From Chloroflexota bacterium (GTDB lineage Bacteria > Chloroflexota > Anaerolineae > Anaerolineales > Anaerolineaceae): a stretch of 7,739 bases of DNA. Shown here piece after piece: positions 1 through 6,262 of the stretch; position 1 is the first letter of the stretch; each line of letters starts with the position of its first letter. The position numbers and the translations under genes were made by a program. The notes under the pieces were generated by a model, which was not told the origin of the DNA, did not search any database, and was given only the letters and a program-made list of their open reading frames with translations. The stretch covers positions 1 to 7,739 of the forward strand of contig JAAZPN010000283.1 in assembly GCA_012797215.1 (NCBI GenBank), in the 5' to 3' direction.

Positions 1-1
1 A

Positions 2-820
2 GTTGACGATCTCACCCCCCCAGAAATAGCCGCGAAGGCAGTGAATGTTGGCATCAAGAAGGCCAATCTTGATTTTGGGAGCATGTTTGTCCTGGCTCTC
101 TTTGGCGGCGCCTTCATTGGCATCGGCGCCATACTGGCAACAACCGTCGGCACCAATGGAGCGGATTTTCCATACGGACTGAATTCGCTGCTCAAAGGCC
201 TGATTTTCACCGTTGGCCTGGTTCTGGTCATCGTCGCGGGCGCGGAGCTCTTCACCGGCAACGCTCTGATGATACTGGCTGTTCTCAGCAAAAAAATCAC
301 CCTCGGGAAGATGCTGCGCAACTGGGGTATCGTCTACATTGGCAACCTGATTGGCGCGCTCATTCTCGCCCTCATCATGTTCATGGCCAAACAATACACT
401 TTTGCCGGCGGAGCTATTGGGAAGACCGCGCTCACAGTCGCGAACGCCAAGAGCGGTCTGACGTTCACCTCAGCGCTGGGATTGGGAATAATGTGCAACA
501 TCCTGGTCGATCTGGCTGTCTGGATGACCTTCTCCGCGCGCACAACGGCAGGCAAGATAGCGGCTATCATTCTACCGATCAGCTCATTCGTCGCCGCGGG
601 TTTTGAACACAGCGTCGCGAACATGTATTTCATCCCGGTCGGTCTCTTTATTAAAGCATTCGATCCAGCTTTCGCTGCTAATGCCGGAGAGTTCGCGAAC
701 CTTTCCTGGGCAAACTTCTTTGTAAAAAATCTCCTCCCGGTTACTCTCGGCAACATTATTGGAGGCGCAATTTTCGTCGGTGCTGCTTATTGGTTCATTT
801 ATCTGAGAAAACAAAAGTAG
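2..820 (+). CDS. focA: Formate/nitrite transporter family channel (FocA-like), 5' partial
   Basis: Membrane channel of the FNT family, pentameric in known members, which passes formate and related small anions across the cytoplasmic membrane. The frame is open to the left edge. The residues before the in-frame GTG at 41 read TPPEIAAKAV, which matches the usual N-terminal helix of the family, so the true start lies upstream of the window and GTG 41 is internal. Six hydrophobic segments are visible at roughly residues 30-50, 63-84, 107-128, 152-178, 183-217 and 245-269, counted from nt 2. Family hallmarks are ELFTGN after the second segment, a GFEHSVANMY motif holding the central pore histidine (nt 608-610), and paired GN-x-IG motifs in the third and sixth segments. 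The fourth segment reads NILVDLAVW, with Asp where I expect Cys. The neighbouring formate dehydrogenase, 51 bp downstream, favours formate over nitrite as substrate. Ends with TAG. Confidence 0.93.
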   Translation, partial: VDDLTPPEIAAKAVNVGIKKANLDFGSMFVLALFGGAFIGIGAILATTVGTNGADFPYGLNSLLKGLIFTVGLVLVIVAGAELFTGNALMILAVLSKKITLGKMLRNWGIVYIGNLIGALILALIMFMAKQYTFAGGAIGKTALTVANAKSGLTFTSALGLGIMCNILVDLAVWMTFSARTTAGKIAAIILPISSFVAAGFEHSVANMYFIPVGLFIKAFDPAFAANAGEFANLSWANFFVKNLLPVTLGNIIGGAIFVGAAYWFIYLRKQK

Positions 821-857
821 CGCGCTGGGTCACTTTTTATTTCAAAGTAAATCTCGT

Positions 858-864
858 AGAAGGA
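858..864 (+). promoter_or_regulatory. Shine-Dalgarno site of the formate dehydrogenase gene
   Basis: AGAAGGA lies 7 nt before the ATG at 872, a good match to the anti-Shine-Dalgarno sequence at a normal distance. It fixes the start of the dehydrogenase. The rest of the 51-bp gap after the channel gene shows no convincing promoter or terminator, so the two genes are probably cotranscribed. Confidence 0.75.
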
Positions 865-871
865 TGAAAAT

Positions 872-3634
872 ATGGTTAACTTGAAAATCAACGGTCGGGA
901 TGTCCAGGCAGAACCTGACTGGACAATTCTCAAAGCAGCTCAAAATGCAGGGGTCACCATTCCTACCTTGTGCAACCACAAAGACCTCTCACCTACGGGC
1001 GCATGCCGAATGTGTCTGGTTCAGGTCAAAGGTGCGCGTGGATTAGCCACCTCTTGCACCACGCCTGTCGCGGAAGGAATGGAAGTCGTGACCGAAAATG
1101 AAGAGCTGGCAAAATCCCGCCGCTCTGTGCTCAAACTACTGCTCAGCGTATATCACGATGCTGGTTACACAAACTACGACGCTGATAACGAACTTTACAG
1201 ATGGGCACGATTCTATAACCTTGACCCCAAAACTCTCACGTCTCCAACGCCGCGCTATACAATCGATTCTGATCCCAATCCGTTTGTTTTCGTCGATCTG
1301 AATAAATGCATTCTTTGCACGCGCTGCGTGCGGGCTTGCGCTGAGATCCAGGGACGTTTTGTGTGGGGTATTTCCCAAAGAGGTTTTGAATCACACTTGG
1401 CGGCTGGCATGGATCAGAACATGCTGGACGCGCGCTGCGAATCCTGCGGCGCTTGTGTGGCATACTGCCCCACTGGCGCGCTCGCGCTCAAGCCATCGGT
1501 CTCGGCGCCAGCGGCTCAAACCAAGGTTACGACTACATGTTCTTACTGCGGCGTTGGCTGCCAATTCGACCTCAACGTCGTTGATAACGAAGTAGTACGC
1601 GTAACTTCAAAACCTGAAGCTCCCGCAAACGGCATGCATCTCTGCGTCAAAGGCCGTTTTGGTTTCTCGTATGTACATCATGCTGACCGATTGACCAAGC
1701 CTCTGGTGAGGGAATACCTACTCAAGGGTGAAGCGCGGCCTTCCAAAGAAGACCGCGGTCCGTGGGTTGAGACAGATTGGGATACGGCTCTGAATTTGGT
1801 TGCCCAAAAACTGGCCACAACGCGCGACACCTATGGGCCCGACAGTGTCGGTGTGCTTTCCTCGGCTAAATGCACGAACGAAGAAAACTACCTGATGAAC
1901 AAGTTTGCCCGGCAGGTCATCGGCACTAACAACATCGACCACTGCGCGCGCCTTTGCCATGCCAGCACCGTTGCCGGCCTTGCCACAGCCTTGGGTTCTG
2001 GAGCGATGACAAACTCGATGAAGGATATTGCCGAGAATGCCAACTCCATGCTGGTAATTGGCTCCAATACCACCGAACAGCATCCAGTGTTTGGCGCGAA
2101 AATTCGTCAGGCGGTACTGCGCCGGAATGTACAGCTGATTGTCGCTGACCCCCGCCAAATAGATCTCTGTGAATTCGCAGTGCTGCATCTGCAGCAAAAA
2201 CCAGGCACGGACATCCCATTGGTAAACGGTTTGATGAACATTATCCTCGAAAAGGGTTATGTCAATACCGCGTTCGTGGAAGAGCGGACGGAGAATTTTG
2301 ATGCCCTCGTGGAGAATATCAAGCTCTATCCTCCAGAGCGGGTATCTAAGATTACTGGCGTACCTGTTGACCAGCTTTATCAAGCGGTAGAAATCATTGT
2401 CAAGAATGCCCCGATGGCGGTCTTCTGGGCGATGGGTATCACCCAGCATACAACTGGCGTTCATAACGTCTTCGCGCTGGCAGATTTGCAGATGATGCTG
2501 GGCAATTTCGGTATTCCAGGTGGTGGCGTCAATCCTCTGCGTGGGCAAAATAACGTCCAGGGAGCTTGTGATATGGGTTGTCTTGTCAACGTTTATCCAG
2601 GCTATCAGGCGGTCACTGCTGAGGCATCTCAACAAAAGTTTGAGGAAGCCTGGGGCACCAACCTGTCCAATAAAGTTGGCAAGACGGTGACGGAAATTAT
2701 TCCCGGCGTGCTTGAAGGCACCACCAAAGCGCTCTACATTCTTGGCGAAAACCCGGCAATGACAGACCCGGATTCCAATCATATTCGCCACTGTCTCGAA
2801 GAGTTGGAATTCTTCGCGCTGCAGGATATCTTCCCAACCGAAAGCTCCGCCTACGCGGATGTGCTTCTGCCTGGCGTTTCCTTTGTCGAAAAGACCGGCA
2901 CCTACACCAGCACTGAGCGCCGTGTTCAGATGCTCCATCAGGCTATTACCCCCCGCGGCGAAGCCCGCCAGGACTGGGAAATCATCGCAGATCTCGCGCG
3001 GAGAATCGTTGCCCTTGGCGGTCGCCGCATCTATCCAACCCCTTGGTCCGGATGGAACTACGCGAGCTCTGCCGAAATATTGACCGAGGTTTCAGCGCTT
3101 ACTCCTAGTTACGGCGGTATCTCTCATAAACGCCTCGACGCTGGTGAAAGCCTGTGTTGGCCGTGTCCTAATGCGGAGCACCCTGGAACACCAATCCTGC
3201 ACATTGGCAAATTTACGCGTGGAAAAGGCAATTTTATCCCCGCCATTCACATGGATCCTTCCGAGTTACCCGATGAGGAATTCCCAATGATGCTGACCAC
3301 CGGCCGTGTCATTTATCACTGGCACAGTGGTGAAATGACCCGCCGCGTCAAGGAATTGATGGAAGTCTACGGCGAAGCCCTGATTGAAGTTTCCCCGGCG
3401 GATGCCCGCAAGCTTGGTTTGAATCGCGAGCTTAACAAAGTTAAAGTTAGCTCAAGGCGCGGAACAATCACAGCTGGCGCATGGGTGACTGATAGAGTGC
3501 CGGAAGGTTTAATCTATGGAAATTTCCACTTCCCGGAGAACAATATCAATTACCTCACCAAAGCCGCCCTGGACCCCATCGCGAAAATCCCGGAATTCAA
3601 GGTAACCGCTGTCAAGGTGGAAGCGGTGGCATAA
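872..3634 (+). CDS. fdhA: Formate dehydrogenase catalytic subunit, NuoG-like N-terminus, Cys active site
   Basis: Cytoplasmic molybdopterin enzyme (no signal peptide) that interconverts formate and CO2. At 920 aa it has the usual length of FDHs with a NuoG-like electron-transfer head. An N-terminal 2Fe-2S ferredoxin domain has ligands C34, C45, C48 and C62. Two 4Fe-4S motifs follow: C146/C149/C152/C156 and C189/C192/C195/C199. The catalytic domain starts near residue 220 with its own 4Fe-4S site, C223/C226/C230/C258, then K260. The metal ligand is C362 followed by H363 in the CARLCHAS context, where E. coli FdhF has Sec-His; the codon is TGC. The molybdopterin-dinucleotide-binding C-terminal domain begins near 800 (MLTTGRVIYHWHSG). 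The His-Cys cluster motif expected after the 2Fe-2S domain is degenerate: H95 remains, but no Cys lies between C62 and C146. No partner electron-transfer subunit is visible. Mo or W cannot be told apart from sequence. Confidence 0.96.
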   Translation: MVNLKINGRDVQAEPDWTILKAAQNAGVTIPTLCNHKDLSPTGACRMCLVQVKGARGLATSCTTPVAEGMEVVTENEELAKSRRSVLKLLLSVYHDAGYTNYDADNELYRWARFYNLDPKTLTSPTPRYTIDSDPNPFVFVDLNKCILCTRCVRACAEIQGRFVWGISQRGFESHLAAGMDQNMLDARCESCGACVAYCPTGALALKPSVSAPAAQTKVTTTCSYCGVGCQFDLNVVDNEVVRVTSKPEAPANGMHLCVKGRFGFSYVHHADRLTKPLVREYLLKGEARPSKEDRGPWVETDWDTALNLVAQKLATTRDTYGPDSVGVLSSAKCTNEENYLMNKFARQVIGTNNIDHCARLCHASTVAGLATALGSGAMTNSMKDIAENANSMLVIGSNTTEQHPVFGAKIRQAVLRRNVQLIVADPRQIDLCEFAVLHLQQKPGTDIPLVNGLMNIILEKGYVNTAFVEERTENFDALVENIKLYPPERVSKITGVPVDQLYQAVEIIVKNAPMAVFWAMGITQHTTGVHNVFALADLQMMLGNFGIPGGGVNPLRGQNNVQGACDMGCLVNVYPGYQAVTAEASQQKFEEAWGTNLSNKVGKTVTEIIPGVLEGTTKALYILGENPAMTDPDSNHIRHCLEELEFFALQDIFPTESSAYADVLLPGVSFVEKTGTYTSTERRVQMLHQAITPRGEARQDWEIIADLARRIVALGGRRIYPTPWSGWNYASSAEILTEVSALTPSYGGISHKRLDAGESLCWPCPNAEHPGTPILHIGKFTRGKGNFIPAIHMDPSELPDEEFPMMLTTGRVIYHWHSGEMTRRVKELMEVYGEALIEVSPADARKLGLNRELNKVKVSSRRGTITAGAWVTDRVPEGLIYGNFHFPENNINYLTKAALDPIAKIPEFKVTAVKVEAVA

Positions 3635-3646
3635 CACAAGTAGTGG

Positions 3647-3681
3647 AACAAGCCCAGCAGATGCTGGGCTTGTTATTTTTT
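3647..3681 (+). terminator. Rho-independent terminator after the formate dehydrogenase gene
   Basis: A perfect 13-bp inverted repeat, AACAAGCCCAGCA and its reverse complement, is separated by only 2 nt (GA). In RNA the inner pairs would open to form the loop. It is followed by A and a run of six T on the plus strand. It starts 13 nt after the dehydrogenase stop codon. The T-run reaches into the stop codon of the convergent mobA gene. Read from the minus strand the hairpin has no following T-run, so it mainly ends plus-strand transcripts. Confidence 0.9.
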
Positions 3682-4306
3682 AGAGCGCTTTTGCCAGGGC
3701 TTCTGCGCGAGCAAAATCCTCTGGGGTGTTTATGTTGAAGAATGCCAGCCCGTGGGGGTCATACTTGCGACAAAAATCGCTATCAAGTTCCACAACCCGC
3801 ACCTCAGGGAACCAGGAAATCAGGCGCCTCTTTTGTTCCCGGATAGCTTTTAGGATGGCCTCACGACACACATCCCGGCGGTAAACAGCATGCAAAGGCT
3901 CAAAAAAATCATCCGAGCTTTTTGGCACAGCCACATCCTTACCTGATTCTCTTAGCCAGTCCGCTCCTGCCGATAAAATTCCAGCGTTGGCGAAAGGCAG
4001 ATCGCACGCGACCACCGCGACCAATTCGTACTGGGCTACCGTCATCGCGGTATATAGCCCCCCAAGCGCGCCCAAACCAGGAATTGTGTCTGGGACTACT
4101 CTGACTGGGATGTCAAACGTTTGCTGTTCAGCGTTGCAGACAACCAGAACTTCTCCTGCTATTGGCAAAAGAAGGCGATAGATTCGTTCTAATAACGGCG
4201 TTCCCAAAAATGACAGATGGGATTTTGAACTTCCCATCCTACTGGAATTACCGCCAGCCTGAATAACTACACTGAGTGGTTCCAAAACCAGCCCATCCTT
4301 GTCCAT
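3680..4306 (-). CDS. mobA: Molybdenum cofactor guanylyltransferase MobA
   Basis: Cytoplasmic nucleotidyltransferase that joins GMP from GTP to molybdopterin, giving the guanine dinucleotide cofactor required by formate dehydrogenases of the DMSO-reductase family. The 208-aa length is usual. The N-terminal nucleotide-binding signature reads IQAGGNSSRMGSSK (residues 15-28), with R23 and K28 of the LAGGxSxRMGxxK pattern. GLGALGGL is at 78-84, the metal-binding Asp is in CDLPF (D102), and EPLHAVYRR and FFNINTPEDF are further family motifs. It is convergent with the dehydrogenase and divergent from fdhD, so it sits among its functional partners. The ATG at 4306 has no clear Shine-Dalgarno. A TTG seven codons in, preceded by AAGGA, is a possible alternative start. 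The related NTP-transferases MocA and IspD are less likely given the motif set and context. Confidence 0.92.
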   Translation of the reverse strand: MDKDGLVLEPLSVVIQAGGNSSRMGSSKSHLSFLGTPLLERIYRLLLPIAGEVLVVCNAEQQTFDIPVRVVPDTIPGLGALGGLYTAMTVAQYELVAVVACDLPFANAGILSAGADWLRESGKDVAVPKSSDDFFEPLHAVYRRDVCREAILKAIREQKRRLISWFPEVRVVELDSDFCRKYDPHGLAFFNINTPEDFARAEALAKAL

Positions 4307-4321
4307 GCGATCTGAAAGTCA

Positions 4322-4329
4322 ATTATAAT
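4322..4329. promoter_or_regulatory. Palindromic -10-like element between mobA and fdhD, possible bidirectional promoter
   Basis: ATTATAAT is its own reverse complement, so it places a perfect TATAAT on both strands (plus 4324-4329, minus 4327-4322). On the plus strand TTGTCC at 4299-4304 could be a -35 (4 of 6 consensus bases) but with a long 19-nt spacer. On the minus strand no good -35 is seen, and the mobA leader would be only about 9 nt. Both divergent genes start within 90 nt of it. Promoter activity is inferred only. Confidence 0.35.
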
Positions 4330-4402
4330 GGCTTCTGAAAACCAATTTACTTTATCGAGAATTCAAGCAACCAAGCAGCTTTTTTTCCAAGACAGACCAT
4401 CC

Positions 4403-4406
4403 AGGA
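4403..4406 (+). promoter_or_regulatory. Shine-Dalgarno AGGA that decides the fdhD start
   Basis: AGGA lies 8 nt before the ATG at 4415. The upstream in-frame ATG at 4328 has no such site and overlaps the TATAAT element at 4324-4329. This supports 4415 as the translation start. Confidence 0.55.
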
Positions 4407-4414
4407 AACATGCC

Positions 4415-5182
4415 ATGAACCAAGCCGCTTTACCTAAAAAGATTTGGAGCTTTTCCAGTAAAACTGACACAATTAGCGAGATCAATAAACCTGTCGTGAA
4501 TGAACATTCCGCCGCGTTATTTGTTAACAACGAGCTTTGGCTCACATTCATTTGCTCCCCAACCGATTTGGAAGCGCTCGCGATTGGTTTCTTGTTTGGT
4601 GAAAACGTAATTATGGACTTGTCCGAGGTTGATTCCATAAAACTGGAGGAGGACGCTAGCCGAATTATGGTCAATCTGAGGCATCCAGTCGCAAAGCCAA
4701 CCCATTTTCACCGCACATCCACTGGATACGGAGTAGAAAACAAGCTGAATCCCCCACGCCTGCCTGCTGACTTTCGTCTCAGACCTGGCGAAGTGCTGGA
4801 TTTGTACCGCCAGTTTCTGGACCAGCAGGAACTGCACGAGCACGTGGGAGGTTTTCACAGCGCGGGATTGAGTGATGGCATCAGCGTGCCAATCATGGTC
4901 GAGGATCTTGGCCGGCACAATTGCGTGGATAAACTCACCGGCTTGTTCCTTCTTCAAGGGCGGTCGTTTACGCCAAACATCCTCCTGCTCAGCGGTCGAA
5001 TCAGCTCGGAGATGGTGTTCAAAACCTTTGCGCTTGGCGTCCCGATGATCGTCTCGCGCACTTCCCCTACCGCGCTGGCAGTAGACTGCGCCGACGAGGC
5101 TGGTATAACCTTGATTGGTTACCTACGCGGCGCGCAGTTTGATATTTACAGCCATCCCGAACGTCTGCAAATGGAAGCATAG
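4415..5182 (+). CDS. fdhD: Formate dehydrogenase accessory sulfurtransferase FdhD, lacking the CxxC loop
   Basis: FdhD carries sulfur from a cysteine desulfurase to the metal of formate dehydrogenase and is needed for its activity. Family motifs in this 255-aa frame are VNEHSAALFVNNE (28-40), SPTDLEALAIGFLF (48-61), GGFHSAGL (145-152), EDLGRHNCVDKL (163-174), LSGRISSEM (192-200) and the C-terminal GITLIGYLRG...YSHPERL. The loop that in E. coli FdhD holds C121 and C124 (TGCGVCGVE) reads TSTGYGVE (101-108) here, with no cysteine. The only cysteines are C47, C170 and C225. I chose ATG 4415 because it has an AGGA site and gives the usual length. ATG 4328 would add 29 residues that do not resemble the family. 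The family assignment is firm; whether the protein still transfers sulfur by the known route is uncertain. hypA follows after about 50 bp with no terminator, so cotranscription is likely. Confidence 0.93.
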   Translation: MNQAALPKKIWSFSSKTDTISEINKPVVNEHSAALFVNNELWLTFICSPTDLEALAIGFLFGENVIMDLSEVDSIKLEEDASRIMVNLRHPVAKPTHFHRTSTGYGVENKLNPPRLPADFRLRPGEVLDLYRQFLDQQELHEHVGGFHSAGLSDGISVPIMVEDLGRHNCVDKLTGLFLLQGRSFTPNILLLSGRISSEMVFKTFALGVPMIVSRTSPTALAVDCADEAGITLIGYLRGAQFDIYSHPERLQMEA

Positions 5183-5234
5183 TTTCTTCGAAGTGAGTTA
5201 CCCTGCCTCCGTTCGATAGCAATTAATGACAACT

Positions 5235-5582
5235 ATGCACGAGCTCGCTGTGACGGAAAGCATTCTTGAAATCGCCAATCGAGCCGCGTTGGAAAATAAA
5301 GCCAACCGCGTGACCGATATTTACCTGACCATAGGTCAGCTTTCATCAATTGTTGATGATTCTGTCCAGTTTTATTGGGATCACATCAGCAAGGGAACGC
5401 CCAGCGAAGGCGCAGTTCTGCATTTTAACCGCGTTCCTGCCCGGTTGAGATGCAAAAATTGCAACGAATACTATGAACTGCGTGACGAGCTTATGCCGTG
5501 CCCGGCTTGTGGCAGCATCTCGCTCGAAATAATCAGCGGCGAAGAGCTGCTTGTAGACCATATTGAGGTTGTCAAGGACTGA
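5235..5582 (+). CDS. hypA: [NiFe]-hydrogenase nickel insertion protein HypA
   Basis: Small metallochaperone that works with HypB to deliver nickel to the large subunit of [NiFe] hydrogenases. The frame from the ATG at 5235 gives 115 aa starting MHELAVTES, the canonical N-terminus in which His2 is the nickel ligand. The in-frame ATG at 5226 would add MTT in front and displace that motif, so I prefer 5235, although neither start has a clear Shine-Dalgarno. The C-terminal half has the structural zinc site as two CxxC pairs, C73/C76 (CKNC) and C89/C92 (CPAC). The length matches the family. hypB follows after 2 bp, and the order hypA-hypB-hypF is typical of hydrogenase maturation operons. Confidence 0.94.
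   Translation: MHELAVTESILEIANRAALENKANRVTDIYLTIGQLSSIVDDSVQFYWDHISKGTPSEGAVLHFNRVPARLRCKNCNEYYELRDELMPCPACGSISLEIISGEELLVDHIEVVKD
5574..5578 (+). promoter_or_regulatory. Shine-Dalgarno site of hypB inside the end of hypA
   Basis: AAGGA lies 6 nt before the hypB ATG at 5585 and inside the last codons of hypA, whose TGA ends at 5582. This close packing indicates one transcript and probable translational coupling. Confidence 0.65.
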
Positions 5583-5584
5583 AG

Positions 5585-6262
5585 ATGACACAAAGGATTG
5601 AAATCGTTCGCAAGATATTAGACTCCAACCAGCGCATTGCGGCTTCTAATCGCGCGCTGTTGGACGAAAACAATATTTATGGGATCAATATAATGGCTTC
5701 TCCAGGCTCTGGGAAAACCAGTTTCATCATGGAGACCCTCCAGCGTTTGCCGCCACGCGTTCACGTTGGCGTGATTGAAGGCGACACCGCGCCGGTCACC
5801 ATCGACGCCGACAAAATCAATGCATTAGGTACGCCCGCCGTGCAAATTAACACCGGCGGCGAGTGCCATCTGGACGCGGTCATGGTGGAACTTGCGCTTC
5901 AAAAGCTCGACCTGAAGCTCCTCAACCTGGTCCTCATTGAAAACGTCGGCAACCTAATTTGCCCTGCCAGCTTTGACCTGGGAACTACAGCCAACATTGT
6001 GATAGCGTCTATCCCGGAAGGCGACGATAAACCTTACAAATATCCCAACATCTACCGCGGTTTGGATGTTCTGATTATTAATAAAATTGACCTGCTGCCC
6101 TATGTTGACTTCCGCATGGATTACTTTACCAAGGGGATCCAAATGCTAAACCCGGATATCAAAATTTTCCCGGTTTCGTGTAAGACTGGAGAAGGTTTTG
6201 AGCGTTGGATTGACTGGCTGTCATCAAACATCCCGACGAAAGACCTGCCAATCGACCAGTGA
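5585..6262 (+). CDS. hypB: [NiFe]-hydrogenase nickel incorporation GTPase HypB
   Basis: SIMIBI-class GTPase that powers nickel delivery to the hydrogenase large subunit together with HypA. In 225 aa it shows a P-loop ASPGSGKTS at 38-46, the EGDTAP switch region at 65-70, the metal-binding GGECHLDAVM with C94 and H95 at the dimer interface, ENVGNLICPASFDLG at 119-133 (including C126), the EGDDKPYKYP segment near 145-154, and NKIDLL (166-171) as the guanine-specificity motif. It lacks both the N-terminal CxxGCxC high-affinity nickel motif of E. coli HypB and the His-rich stretch of some homologues, so it resembles the short HypB type. Its TGA overlaps the hypF GTG start by 4 bp. Confidence 0.96.
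   Translation: MTQRIEIVRKILDSNQRIAASNRALLDENNIYGINIMASPGSGKTSFIMETLQRLPPRVHVGVIEGDTAPVTIDADKINALGTPAVQINTGGECHLDAVMVELALQKLDLKLLNLVLIENVGNLICPASFDLGTTANIVIASIPEGDDKPYKYPNIYRGLDVLIINKIDLLPYVDFRMDYFTKGIQMLNPDIKIFPVSCKTGEGFERWIDWLSSNIPTKDLPIDQ

Noticed and set aside
41..43. GTG as the start of the formate channel gene
   Set aside because: The frame is open upstream to nt 2 and encodes a typical FNT N-terminal helix (TPPEIAAKAV), so the GTG codes for an internal Val.
832..848. Small inverted repeat ACTTT / AAAGT between the channel and dehydrogenase genes
   Set aside because: The 5-bp AT-rich stem is too weak to call a terminator or operator and is expected by chance.
1718..2938. Long antisense open frame of 406 codons inside the formate dehydrogenase gene
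   Set aside because: It lies fully opposite a well-supported gene, and its translation shows no family I recognise and no Shine-Dalgarno evidence. It is a codon-bias shadow.
4328..4414. Longer fdhD start at ATG 4328
   Set aside because: It has no Shine-Dalgarno, overlaps a consensus TATAAT, and its 29 extra residues do not look like FdhD. It remains an alternative, not the preferred call.
5226..5234. hypA start at ATG 5226
   Set aside because: It would place MTT before the invariant MHE N-terminus whose His2 binds nickel.
5183..5234. Palindrome CTTCGAAG in the gap between fdhD and hypA
   Set aside because: It is a short 8-bp palindrome without spacing, T-run or repetition, so there is no support for a terminator or an operator.
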